Position numbers and translations under genes: made by a program
Shown: piece by piece, positions 1-7,703 of the stretch
Position numbering within the stretch: position 1 is the first letter of the stretch
How the letters are laid out: each line of letters begins with the position of its first letter
From: Dyella flava
GTDB taxonomy: Bacteria > Pseudomonadota > Gammaproteobacteria > Xanthomonadales > Rhodanobacteraceae
Direction: 5' to 3'
Assembly (NCBI RefSeq): GCF_016904955.1
Contig: NZ_JADIKE010000032.1
Location: forward strand, 1-64,000
Length of the DNA: 64,000 bases
The notes under the pieces: generated by a model
Database searches by the model: none
The model's input: only the letters and a program-made list of their open reading frames with translations
What the model was told of the DNA's origin: nothing

Positions 1-54
1 AGCTGCGCCGATGGTAGTGTGGACTTCCATGCAAGAGTAGGTCACCGCCAGGGG
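1..54 (+). rRNA. rrf: 5S ribosomal RNA, 3' end (partial)
   Basis: The first ~54 bases match the 3' part of a bacterial 5S rRNA: the loop E/helix IV segment with GTAGTGTGG, the AGAGTAGGTCACC stretch and the closing GCCAGG that pairs with the 5' end. The 5' two thirds lie before the window. It implies that an rRNA operon runs into the window on the plus strand. The exact 3' end is uncertain by a few bases. Confidence 0.85.
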
Positions 55-64
55 CTTTATCCTT

Positions 65-97
65 AAAACGCCTTCCCTCACCGGAAGGCGTTTTGCT
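65..97 (+). terminator. Rho-independent terminator of the rRNA operon
   Basis: A perfect 12-bp inverted repeat AAAACGCCTTCC / GGAAGGCGTTTT (65-76 and 83-94) with a 6-nt loop, followed by T-rich sequence, directly after the 5S rRNA. Because the A-run mirrors the T-run it could also work from the opposite side, for the minus-strand gene that ends at 196. Confidence 0.85.
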
Positions 98-195
98 TTA
101 CCCCGACTCGCATCTCCTTCGGCGGCCTACGTGCGGCTGAAATTTGCAGCTGAAGCGATGTCACTTAAAGCACGGCATCGAAACCCGATCGAGCA

Positions 196-1212
196 TCAAT
201 CCGGAAAGGCTTTGTCCAGCCACTCGGGGACAGGAATATTCTTCTCCCTGAGGAAGCGTGGATTGAATAGCTTTGCCTGATAGCGAGTTCCTGCGTCGCT
301 GAGCACAGTGACAATCGTGTGCCCCGGTCCAAGCTCCCTGGCGAGTCGGATGGCGCCGGCAATATTCACGCCGCTTGATCCACCTACGCACCAGCCTTCC
401 TCGCGGAGCAGCTCGTGCAACAGCGGAACGGACTCTTGATCCGGTATAGACCAGGCCAGATCGACGGGCGCATCCTGGAAATTCGCGGTGATGCGGCTGG
501 AGCCGATCCCTTCGCTGATGGAGCTGCCTTCAGCCAGCAGCTCGCCATGATTGATGTAATTGGCTAGAGCTGAACCCGACGGATCAGAGAGGGCGATCTT
601 TACGCCAGGCTTGCGCGCTTTCAGCGCCCGTCCAACCCCTGCAAGGGTTCCACCGGTGCCGGCGGAACAGACGAAGCCGTCCACTTGCCCACCGGTTTGT
701 TCCCAGATTTCGATGGCAGTGGTTGCCTCGTGCCAATCGCGGTTGGCCGTATTGTCAAACTGGTTACCGAACCAGGCACTGCCGGGTTCGAGCTGGTTCA
801 AGCTCTGGCCATAGGCTCGCGCGACGTGTACGTAATGCCTTGGGTCCTTGAACGGCACAGCTGGTACCAGGCGCACCTCTGCGCCAGCAATCCGTAACGC
901 GTCGATCTTCTCCTGGCTCTGCGTCTCCGGCATGAAGATCACAGACCGGTAACCGCGACTCGCCCCGATCAGCGCGAGTCCTATGCCGGTATTCCCGGCG
1001 GTTCCTTCTACGATCGTACTGCCGGGGCGTAACAAACCCTTCTGCTCCGCGTCGCAGATGAGCCCCAGCGCCGTACGGTCCTTGATTGACCCTCCCGGAT
1101 TGAGGAATTCGGCCTTACCCAATATCTGGCAGCCAGTCAGCGCGGAGGCGCGGCGCAGGCGCAGCAAGGGGGTATTTCCAACAGCGGCGGAAAGGTCGGA
1201 TCTGATCGTCAT
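196..1212 (-). CDS. PLP-dependent cysteine synthase family protein (CysK-like)
   Basis: 338-aa fold-type II PLP enzyme. It should replace the activated hydroxyl of an O-acyl-L-serine with sulfide to form cysteine. Seen: the PLP lysine in PGGSIKD (K44), the substrate loop TAGNTG (71-76), where classical CysK has TSGNTG, and a GTGGT phosphate loop in the second half. The AGNTGIGLA plus PETQSQEK signature belongs to a branch annotated as cysteine synthase A in several proteobacteria. The start is taken at ATG 1212; a TTG nine codons upstream is possible, and neither has a clear Shine-Dalgarno. It is transcribed divergently from the SAM-riboswitch-controlled metX-metB-hom operon, so the 400-bp gap may hold control sites for both. 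A cystathionine beta-synthase role cannot be excluded by sequence alone. Confidence 0.85.
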   Translation of the reverse strand: MTIRSDLSAAVGNTPLLRLRRASALTGCQILGKAEFLNPGGSIKDRTALGLICDAEQKGLLRPGSTIVEGTAGNTGIGLALIGASRGYRSVIFMPETQSQEKIDALRIAGAEVRLVPAVPFKDPRHYVHVARAYGQSLNQLEPGSAWFGNQFDNTANRDWHEATTAIEIWEQTGGQVDGFVCSAGTGGTLAGVGRALKARKPGVKIALSDPSGSALANYINHGELLAEGSSISEGIGSSRITANFQDAPVDLAWSIPDQESVPLLHELLREEGWCVGGSSGVNIAGAIRLARELGPGHTIVTVLSDAGTRYQAKLFNPRFLREKNIPVPEWLDKAFPD

Positions 1213-1353
1213 GGGTGAAGTGTCATACGCCGGATTCAAACGTAGCGTGAGAGTAGCGTTGGCAGGGATGGCTTGCCAGTCGGGCTGTGCCTGGAGCCAA
1301 GTGATATGGTCATTTCACATATGCCAGAAAAACAGGCGTATTTTAAAGAATAT

Positions 1354-1385
1354 CGACGTTTAGACGTCTATACGTCCATTGACGC
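1354..1385. promoter_or_regulatory. Tandem met-box-like octamers (MetJ-type operator array)
   Basis: Three contiguous octamers, CGACGTTT, AGACGTCT and ATACGTCC, share a central ACGT. The middle one equals the consensus met box AGACGTCT bound in tandem by MetJ in enterobacteria. A fourth, weaker unit ATTGACGC overlaps the candidate -35. The array ends against the -35 of the metX-metB-hom promoter. Whether this organism has MetJ is unknown from the window; another regulator with the same half-site is possible. Confidence 0.5.
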
Positions 1386-1407
1386 TTAAAAAGACCGTGG
1401 GTATAGT
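1379..1407 (+). promoter_or_regulatory. Sigma70-type promoter of the metX-metB-hom operon
   Basis: TTGACG (1379-1384), a 17-bp spacer and TATAGT (1402-1407). The predicted start at about 1414 coincides with the 5' strand of riboswitch helix P1, which supports the assignment. Confidence 0.7.
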
Positions 1408-1411
1408 CGTC

Positions 1412-1532
1412 CATACTCATCGAGACCGGCTGAGGGACAGGCCCTTTGAAGCCGGGGCAACCTGCAGGTTCAAACCTGCAACGGTGCCAACTCCTGCGGG
1501 GCGCCCCAAGGCGTCGACCGGAAGATGGGATG
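1412..1532 (+). ncRNA. SAM-I (S-box) riboswitch
   Basis: Has the conserved S-box core: GAGGGA and GGCCC around the kink-turn, TTTGAAGCCGG, GGCAACC, a P3 hairpin TGCAGG/CCTGCA (1463-1468/1475-1480), and GGTGCCAACTCC. P1 is formed by 1412-1421 with 1524-1532 (nine pairs, one bulged A). P2 base is CCGGC/GCCGG (1426-1430/1451-1455). It binds S-adenosylmethionine and lies in the 5' UTR of the metX-like gene. The equivalent element of the Xanthomonas campestris met operon is known; as I recall it was reported also to respond to uncharged initiator tRNA. Confidence 0.93.
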
Positions 1533-1535
1533 TCG

Positions 1536-1560
1536 TCAATCCATGCGTCAGCATGATTGA
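1536..1560 (+). promoter_or_regulatory. Stem-loop between SAM-I aptamer and expression platform
   Basis: TCAAT-C-CATGC / GCATG-ATTGA forms ten base pairs with a 4-nt loop and one bulged C, right after P1 of the riboswitch. There is no U-run, so it is not a terminator. Its role is unknown; it may separate aptamer and ribosome-site hairpin or take part in switching. Confidence 0.5.
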
Positions 1561-1580
1561 TATGGCGGCAACTCCTCCAT

Positions 1581-1612
1581 GGTTCTCCGCAGGGCGATGT
1601 ATCCGGAGAACC
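1581..1612 (+). promoter_or_regulatory. Shine-Dalgarno-sequestering hairpin (riboswitch expression platform)
   Basis: GGTTCTCCG (1581-1589) and CGGAGAACC (1604-1612) form a perfect 9-bp stem that buries the GGAG ribosome binding site of the metX-like ATG at 1616. With no intrinsic terminator in the leader, control is probably at translation initiation. The P1 3' strand plus flank (about 1519-1528) can pair imperfectly with about 1577-1587, a plausible anti-sequestor when SAM is absent. Confidence 0.75.
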
Positions 1613-1615
1613 AAG

Positions 1616-2653
1616 ATGCCGCAGCTCGCCAATTCCTCTCTCGACGATTACCACACTGCCGTGGTCGTGCCTCTGCATTCGCGTTCTACGCTGGCCGAAC
1701 AGCGCAGCAGCCGTCGGTTGAACCTGCAACCCAAATACGGCCTCGGCCTCAGCAAGGTCGACGTGCGCTATCAATGGACCGGCGCACCGGATGCTCCGAC
1801 GGTGATCGTGCAGGGAGGGATTTCCGCAGATCGTCACGTTGCCGCTACAGACCAGGACAAGCCCGGTTGGTGGTCCGAATTGGTTGGCAATGGCCAAGCT
1901 ATCGACCTGGCACATTGCCGTGTCCTGAGTATCGATTGGTTGATTCCCGCCGACTTTGAACAGAGCCCACGTGCGATTTCCAGCGAAGATCAGGCCGATG
2001 CGCTGGCTGCGCTGGTCGATGCGCTAGGCATTATGAGTGTGGCTGCGTTCGTGGGTTCCTCTTATGGCGCGATGGTTGCCCTCGCATTCGCTGCGCGCCA
2101 TCCAAACAAGGTCGAAAAACTGGTCCTGTTGGCCGGAGCACATCGGGCGCACCCGATCTCAACCGCGCAGCGTGCCATCCAACGGCAAATCCTGCGCCTT
2201 GGACAGGCGACCGGTCAGATCGAGCAAGCGCTTTCGCTTGCACGTCAGCTTGCGATGACCACTTATCGCGGTAGTGAGGAATTTGCGCGCCGTTTTGTTG
2301 GCGCGCCGGACTATCGCGAAGGACGTTTTCACTTTCCGGTGGAGGATTATCTGGAACACGCCGGACAACGCTTTGTACAGCGCTTTGATCCGCAGCGTTT
2401 TCTCGCGCTGTCTGAATCCATTGATCTGCACGATGTGGCACCGGAAGAGATTCACGTGCCAGCCACACTGATCGGTTTTCCCTCCGATCGCCTTGTGCCG
2501 CTCGCTGACCTATGTGAATTGCAACGCCGACTGCGCGGTTCAACCACGTTGGAAGTGGTCGATTCGCCGTACGGACACGATGCATTTCTTAAAGAAGCCC
2601 AGCAATTGGCGCCGTTGTTGCGCCAAGCCATTTCCTGTCGTTGTGGAGCCTGA
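1616..2653 (+). CDS. metX: MetX-like homoserine O-acyltransferase (alpha/beta hydrolase)
   Basis: 345-aa alpha/beta-hydrolase of the MetX family. It transfers an acyl group (acetyl or succinyl, not decidable here) to homoserine, the entry step of transsulfuration methionine synthesis. Seen: nucleophile serine in GSSYGAM (about S149) where typical MetX has G-[NS]-SMGG, an acid Asp in FPSDRLVPL, and the catalytic His in YGHDAFL near the C-terminus. It is shorter than canonical MetX (370-380 aa). The open frame extends upstream to a TTG in the promoter, but ATG 1616 has GGAG eight bases away and lies behind the riboswitch. metB follows after 3 bp. Serine O-acyltransferase activity is a less likely alternative. 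Confidence 0.85.
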   Translation: MPQLANSSLDDYHTAVVVPLHSRSTLAEQRSSRRLNLQPKYGLGLSKVDVRYQWTGAPDAPTVIVQGGISADRHVAATDQDKPGWWSELVGNGQAIDLAHCRVLSIDWLIPADFEQSPRAISSEDQADALAALVDALGIMSVAAFVGSSYGAMVALAFAARHPNKVEKLVLLAGAHRAHPISTAQRAIQRQILRLGQATGQIEQALSLARQLAMTTYRGSEEFARRFVGAPDYREGRFHFPVEDYLEHAGQRFVQRFDPQRFLALSESIDLHDVAPEEIHVPATLIGFPSDRLVPLADLCELQRRLRGSTTLEVVDSPYGHDAFLKEAQQLAPLLRQAISCRCGA

Positions 2654-2656
2654 ATC

Positions 2657-3865
2657 ATGTGCGCTGATGTCGTAAACGGAACTGCTGCCAGCACTCGCGC
2701 CGTACGCGCGGGAATCGAATCGGATACGCAGCATGGCGCGGTCGTACCGCCACTGCATCTCTCCACCAACTATGCTTTTACCGGATTGGGTGGCAAGCGC
2801 GCGTACGACTATTCCCGTAGCGGCAATCCAACCCGCGACCTGCTCGGAAACGCGCTGGCTGAGCTGGAGCAGGGTGCCGGCGCCGTAGTAACGGCCAGTG
2901 GTATGGCCGCTGTCGCGCTGGCACTGGAATTGGTGCCGGCCGGCTCCACGGTTCTGGCCGCGCATGATTGCTATGGTGGCACCTGGCGCCTGCTCGATGC
3001 GTGGGCGAAGAAGGGGCGCTTCAAGGTCCGTTTCGTCGATCTAACCGACAACCATGTGTTGGCCGAAGGGCTGGCCAGCAAGCCCTCGTTGGTCTGGGTG
3101 GAAACGCCATCCAATCCCCTGCTGCGCATCACGGACATTCGTCATGTAGCGCACGCAGCTCATGCTGTCGGTGCGCTGGTGGTGGTCGACAATACGTTCC
3201 TTTCCCCAGCGTTGCAGCAACCGCTGGCATTGGGCGCGGATGTGGTGGTGCATTCGACCACCAAGTACATCAATGGCCACAGCGACGTGGTGGGAGGCGC
3301 AGTGGTGGCCCGTGATCCGGCCGTCGCCGAGCAGATCAAATGGTGGGGCAATTGCAATGGCCTTACCGGCGCACCGTTCGACAGTTTCCTGACCTTGCGC
3401 GGCCTTCGCACCTTGAACGTGCGTCTGCGCCAACATCAGGAAAATGCCGAGCGAATTGCCGCGTATCTCGATCGCCACACCGCCGTTCGCAAAATCTATT
3501 ACCCCGGTCTCGATCATCACGCAGGGCATGCGCTCGCGGCGCGTCAGCAGCAGGGCTTTGGAGCGATGCTAAGCTTTGAGTTGCAAGGCGATGTTCCGCA
3601 AATAGAAGCCTTCGTCGACGGATTGCGTTACTTCTCATTGGCCGAATCGCTTGGTGGCGTGGAGAGCCTGATTGCTCACCCCGCCTCGATGACGCACGCG
3701 GCGATGGCTTCGGAAGCCCGGCGCGCTGCAGGCATCGCCGACACGCTGCTACGACTGTCGATCGGCATTGAGGACGGCGACGATCTGTTGAGGGACCTGG
3801 AGTCAGCCTTGCAGCGCGCGCAATCCGTTTCGGAAGCGGCGACGAAGCAACGGGTGACAGCATGA
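2657..3865 (+). CDS. metB: Cystathionine gamma-synthase (MetB) / trans-sulfuration PLP enzyme
   Basis: 402-aa Cys/Met-metabolism PLP enzyme. It condenses acylhomoserine with cysteine to cystathionine. Seen: PLP lysine K203 in STTKYINGHSD, the VVDNTFLSP strand, the YSRSGNPTR phosphate-binding motif and the GLTGAPFDSF stretch typical of gamma-synthases. Length is normal for the family. Direct O-acylhomoserine sulfhydrylase activity (MetZ) cannot be ruled out. It is the second gene of the SAM-I controlled operon and overlaps hom by ATGA, indicating translational coupling. Confidence 0.9.
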   Translation: MCADVVNGTAASTRAVRAGIESDTQHGAVVPPLHLSTNYAFTGLGGKRAYDYSRSGNPTRDLLGNALAELEQGAGAVVTASGMAAVALALELVPAGSTVLAAHDCYGGTWRLLDAWAKKGRFKVRFVDLTDNHVLAEGLASKPSLVWVETPSNPLLRITDIRHVAHAAHAVGALVVVDNTFLSPALQQPLALGADVVVHSTTKYINGHSDVVGGAVVARDPAVAEQIKWWGNCNGLTGAPFDSFLTLRGLRTLNVRLRQHQENAERIAAYLDRHTAVRKIYYPGLDHHAGHALAARQQQGFGAMLSFELQGDVPQIEAFVDGLRYFSLAESLGGVESLIAHPASMTHAAMASEARRAAGIADTLLRLSIGIEDGDDLLRDLESALQRAQSVSEAATKQRVTA

Positions 3866-4947
3866 GTGCGGTATTGGCCGAGGAGCCTGTCAAAAAGGCC
3901 GCGCAGACGACAAAGGCTGAGATAGCCGTCGTGCTACTTGGCACAGGCGTGGTTGGCGGTGCTTTCCTCAAGTTGCTGTGCACGCCTGTAGCAAAGCGCC
4001 TGCATTTGGTGGGCGCGGCAAATTCGCGCAAGCAGCAGACTGATCCGGCACAGCTCGCTGCGCGCGACTTGCGTGAAAGGCTCAAACGCGAAGGCGGAGC
4101 TCGTGATGATGCTGCATTACTGTCAGCGCTGGATGTGCATCATGCCGGGTTGAAGGTCATTGTCGACGCGACCGCATCGAGCGAACTCGCGTCCCGCCAC
4201 GCGGAGTGGCTTGCCCACGGCTACCACGTCGTGACGGCGAATAAATCGCTTGCCGGCGGCCAGCTTGCAGGTTGGCGTGCGTTGCAGGCCGCGCGTGCCG
4301 CGGGCGGGCGCTACGGTGATTCCGCGACGGTGGGCGCAGGTCTGCCGGTGCTCTCCACGCTGCGCCGTCTTAGCGATTGCGGTGACAGTTTGCTGACCCT
4401 GGAAGGCGTGTTTTCCGGCTCGCTGTCGTATCTGTTCAATCAGTACGATGGCAGTCGTCCATTCTCAGCGCTTTTGCGCGACGCCCGCGCACTGGGCTAT
4501 ACCGAGCCCGATCCACGCGCTGATCTATCCGGCGAGGATGTAGCGCGCAAACTGCTGATCCTCGCCCGTAATGCCGGCTTCGCCCTGGGTAGCGATGAGG
4601 TGGTGGTGGAAGGTCTTGTGCCAGAGCCGCTCCGTGACATTTCGTCCGAGGCGTTCTTGAATCGCCTGGAAGAACTCGACGAGCCTTTGGCAGCACTTCA
4701 CGAGGCCGCTCGTGCGCGTGGTCAGGTGCTACGTTTTCTGGCCCGGCTCAATCAGCGCGGTCGGGCGCGTGTGGGTTTGACTGAAGTTCCGCTTACGCAT
4801 CCGGCGGCACGTCTATATGGCACGGACAACCAATTTGCACTGACGACGACGCGCTATCACACGCAGCCGCTGGTTATCCAGGGTCCTGGAGCCGGACCGG
4901 AAGTAACCGCCCAGGCGCTGCTCGGCGATGTACTTGCACTCGGTTAG
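3862..4947 (+). CDS. hom: Homoserine dehydrogenase, monofunctional
   Basis: 361-aa NAD(P)-dependent enzyme that reduces aspartate semialdehyde to homoserine. The N-terminal Rossmann loop LLGTGVVGG spans about residues 25-33; the VVTANKSLAGG segment contains the conserved NK pair; the catalytic domain resembles the C-terminal half of ThrA. There is no aspartokinase domain and no C-terminal ACT domain, so classical threonine feedback is not expected. Being the last gene of the operon, it places homoserine supply for methionine under SAM-riboswitch control. A bifunctional ThrA or another hom for threonine may exist elsewhere. Confidence 0.9.
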   Translation: MSAVLAEEPVKKAAQTTKAEIAVVLLGTGVVGGAFLKLLCTPVAKRLHLVGAANSRKQQTDPAQLAARDLRERLKREGGARDDAALLSALDVHHAGLKVIVDATASSELASRHAEWLAHGYHVVTANKSLAGGQLAGWRALQAARAAGGRYGDSATVGAGLPVLSTLRRLSDCGDSLLTLEGVFSGSLSYLFNQYDGSRPFSALLRDARALGYTEPDPRADLSGEDVARKLLILARNAGFALGSDEVVVEGLVPEPLRDISSEAFLNRLEELDEPLAALHEAARARGQVLRFLARLNQRGRARVGLTEVPLTHPAARLYGTDNQFALTTTRYHTQPLVIQGPGAGPEVTAQALLGDVLALG

Positions 4948-4957
4948 CGAACAGGAC

Positions 4958-4983
4958 GCATCGTCAGCGGTGGCTGACGATGC
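4958..4983. terminator. Convergent stem-loop between hom and the APC permease
   Basis: Perfect 11-bp inverted repeat GCATCGTCAGC / GCTGACGATGC with a GGTG loop. It covers the stop codon of the minus-strand permease (4964-4966) and begins 10 bp after the hom stop. There is no U-run on either side, so it is either a weak terminator or an mRNA 3'-end stabiliser. Confidence 0.5.
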
Positions 4984-6628
4984 GCTCGGCGGTTTCTTCA
5001 TCCGGCGGCACGACCGGCTGATCCGGATGGAGATGGGCATTTTCACGTGCGGCTTCCACTGCCGGCGTGCGCCAGCCGGACTTTACGCCCCATAGATAGA
5101 ACACCAGGCCAATCACGGCGACGACGACAAGGTCGATGCCGTAAGACAGGTAGCCTTGCCCGCCGAAGGTCGTGCTGCCTGCCCAGGACACGATGGCAAT
5201 CGTCGGCAGATACACGATCAGCCACAGGGCACCGTTGAGCTGCCGCCGAAAGTCATGCCAGCCGGACTTCGCCTGGTAATAGAGATAGATCGGCAGGGCC
5301 ACGACCATCAGCAAAATGATTTCGCCGGTGAGTGGCCACTTCGCCCAGTAGAGCAGCTCCGTTGCCATGACAAAGGCAACGCCGGCCAGCACGGGAAGAC
5401 CTGCGACACGCAGCGGTCGGTACAGCTCCGTAGCAGTACGCCGCAGGGTCATCACGCTGACCGGGCCAGTCAGGTAGGAAATGATCGTTGCTACCGAGAT
5501 CACCGCCGCCAGTGTGCCCCAGCCGCGGAAGAAGAACAGGAACAAGAAGGACACCGCGAGATTCAGCCACATCGCCGGGCGCGGCACGCCCCATTTGGGG
5601 TGGATCTGGCCGAGAAATTTCGGCAGCGTACCGTTGCGTTCCATGCCGTAGATCATCCGTGCCGTCGTGGCGGTATAGGTCATGCCGGTACCGCTCGGGC
5701 TGATGAACGCATCCACGTACAGCAGCATCGCCAGCCAGTGCAGGTTGACGATGATGGCCAGTTCGGCGAACGGCGAGCGGAAATCGATGCCGTGCCACCC
5801 CGCTTTCGCCAACATGTCCTGCGGCACCGCGCCGATATAGGCAACCTGCAAGATCACGTAGATCACCGTGGCAAGCAGGATCGAGCCGACCACCGCAAAA
5901 GGAATGCTCTTGCCCGGATTGCGAGCTTCGCCTGCAAGATTGACCGGACTCTGGAAGCCGTTGAAGCTGAACACAATGCCTGCCGTCGCGACCGCATTGA
6001 GCACGGCGGCAAAATCGATGGCGTGGCCGCCGCCGTGAATGCCGACGGAGAAATTTTCCGAATGAAAGCCACTGGCGACCAGGGCCAGGCCCGTTGCAGC
6101 CGGCACTACCAGTTTGAACACGGTGATAGTGGTATTGGAGCGCGCGAACAACTTCACGCTCCAAAAGTTGAGCAGGAAGTAGATGATTACCAGTACGGCG
6201 GCGATCATCAGGCCGGTATCGCTTAGCTCGCCCGGGCCGTTGGCGACGTGGTACAGGTCATGAGCCCATTGCCACGGCCAGGAGGCCATGTATTGCACCG
6301 ATGCCTCGGCTTCTACGGGAATCACCGAAACGATGGCGATCCAGTTGGCCCAGGCGGCGATAAAGCCGACCAGTGAACCGTGCGAGTAATGACCGTAACG
6401 GACCATGCCCCCCGACTCGGGAAACATCGCGCCGAGCTCGGCATAGGTCAGCGCAATCGTCAGGATGATGGCTGCGCCCAGTACCCATGCCCAGATCGCC
6501 CCGGGACCGGCCAGGCCGGCCGCTTTCCATGCGCCGAACAGCCAGCCTGAGCCGATGATCGAGCCCAGCCCGGTGAGCATCAGGGCAAACGGCCCGACAT
6601 CGCGGCGAATGGCGTTGGAAGAAGACAT
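4964..6628 (-). CDS. APC-family amino acid permease
   Basis: 554-aa inner-membrane transporter of the amino acid-polyamine-organocation superfamily. The N-terminus carries the APC signature GLGSIIGSGWLFG, and about 12 hydrophobic segments follow (for example ALTYAELGAMFPESGG near TM2/3). The start was set at ATG 6628 because AAGGAG precedes it by five bases; the longer reading frame has no ribosome site. Substrate cannot be told from sequence; aspartate/glutamate/GABA-type exchangers look similar. It converges with hom, from which it is separated by a perfect stem-loop, and diverges from metF. Confidence 0.85.
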   Translation of the reverse strand: MSSSNAIRRDVGPFALMLTGLGSIIGSGWLFGAWKAAGLAGPGAIWAWVLGAAIILTIALTYAELGAMFPESGGMVRYGHYSHGSLVGFIAAWANWIAIVSVIPVEAEASVQYMASWPWQWAHDLYHVANGPGELSDTGLMIAAVLVIIYFLLNFWSVKLFARSNTTITVFKLVVPAATGLALVASGFHSENFSVGIHGGGHAIDFAAVLNAVATAGIVFSFNGFQSPVNLAGEARNPGKSIPFAVVGSILLATVIYVILQVAYIGAVPQDMLAKAGWHGIDFRSPFAELAIIVNLHWLAMLLYVDAFISPSGTGMTYTATTARMIYGMERNGTLPKFLGQIHPKWGVPRPAMWLNLAVSFLFLFFFRGWGTLAAVISVATIISYLTGPVSVMTLRRTATELYRPLRVAGLPVLAGVAFVMATELLYWAKWPLTGEIILLMVVALPIYLYYQAKSGWHDFRRQLNGALWLIVYLPTIAIVSWAGSTTFGGQGYLSYGIDLVVVAVIGLVFYLWGVKSGWRTPAVEAARENAHLHPDQPVVPPDEETAERIVSHR

Positions 6629-6784
6629 GCAGGCTCCTTGAAGGCGTACGGGCGGGCCAGCCATACCTCGATGGCATAAGCACACGATGATGACAGACCG
6701 GCGCGGCAGGTGTCAGCCGGCGAGTGCCGCTGATTTGCCTAGGCGGACGCCGCGTCTGCCGTGTGGGGTTTCGGAAGATGGTGA

Positions 6785-6816
6785 TATATCGCTTTATCAA
6801 GAATAAGAGATATATA
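6785..6816. promoter_or_regulatory. AT-rich dyad operator before metF (candidate methionine regulator site)
   Basis: Imperfect inverted repeat TATATCGCTTTAT / ATAAGAGATATA ending about 32 bp before the metF ATG. A TATACT -10-like hexamer (6813-6818) overlaps the right arm. The right half ATAAGAGATA recurs upstream of metE and metK, which suggests one shared regulator. Confidence 0.55.
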
Positions 6817-6847
6817 CTGAGGCGATCCGCCGCCAAGGACCCGCACA

Positions 6848-7672
6848 ATGCCGGCCATCAGCTTCGAATTCTTCCCGCCCAAGACCGACGAACAACGTGC
6901 CCAGCTTGATCGGGCAGCCAAGGAATTAAAGGCGCTCAAACCTGAATACGTCTCGGTGACCTTTGGCGCCGGCGGTTCCACCCTCAGCTACACCAGCGAT
7001 GCGGTGGCGCACCTGCACCAGCAGCACGGGCTGGATGTGGCGCCGCATCTGTCTTGCATGGGCGGTACGCGCAAGGAAATTGCCGAATTGCTTGATGCCT
7101 ATCGCGCAGCCGGTTACCGGCGCCTCGTGGCCTTGCGTGGCGACCTGCCATCGGGCATGGCCTCGCCGGGCGATTTCCGTTACGCCGCGGAACTGGTACG
7201 TTTCATTCGCGAGCACTGCGGCGACCATTTCCACATCGAAGTCGCGGCCTATCCGGAGATGCATCCGCAGGCCGAGGATGTCCAGGCCGATCTGCGGCAC
7301 TTCAAAGCCAAGATCGAGGCGGGCGCGGATGGTGCCATCACTCAGTACTTCTTCAACCCGGATGCATATTTCCGCTTTGTTGATGACGTCCGTCGGTTGG
7401 GCGTGTCGGTGCCGGTGGTGCCGGGCGTCATGCCGATTTCCAATTACGCGCAGCTCAAACGCTTTTCCGACGCCTGCGGTGCAGAGATCCCTCGCTGGAT
7501 TGCCAAGCGCATGCAGGCCTACTACGACGATGTCGATTCCATTCGTGCGATGGGCGCGGAAGTCGTCGCACAACTCTGCCGGCGCTTGCTGGAGGGGGGG
7601 GCGCCGGGACTGCATTTCTATACGCTGAACCGTGCGAAAGCGACCCGCGCCGTTATCGATCAGTTGAACTAA
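6848..7672 (+). CDS. metF: Methylenetetrahydrofolate reductase
   Basis: 274-aa FAD enzyme that makes 5-methyl-THF for methionine synthase. It starts with the MetF motif ISFEFFPPKTDEQ, followed by YVSVTFGAGGST, HLSCMG, ALRGDLP and the Q-YFFN segment that lines the TIM barrel. Length matches the compact bacterial family (about 275-300 aa). AAGGAC precedes the ATG by seven bases. The upstream dyad (6785-6816) implies regulation together with metE and metK. It is monocistronic or co-transcribed with the small downstream gene at 7704. Confidence 0.95.
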   Translation: MPAISFEFFPPKTDEQRAQLDRAAKELKALKPEYVSVTFGAGGSTLSYTSDAVAHLHQQHGLDVAPHLSCMGGTRKEIAELLDAYRAAGYRRLVALRGDLPSGMASPGDFRYAAELVRFIREHCGDHFHIEVAAYPEMHPQAEDVQADLRHFKAKIEAGADGAITQYFFNPDAYFRFVDDVRRLGVSVPVVPGVMPISNYAQLKRFSDACGAEIPRWIAKRMQAYYDDVDSIRAMGAEVVAQLCRRLLEGGAPGLHFYTLNRAKATRAVIDQLN

Positions 7673-7703
7673 ACACTTATCTGCATCGGGCTATGCTTGC
7701 CCG

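Noticed and set aside
1343..1915. 190-aa minus-strand open frame across the SAM riboswitch and metX start
   Set aside because: It reads antisense through the aptamer and the start of a well supported gene, has no family resemblance and no ribosome site.
5156..6226. 356-aa plus-strand open frame opposite the APC permease
   Set aside because: His/Arg/Gln-rich composition typical of the antisense of a GC-rich membrane protein gene; no recognisable domain.
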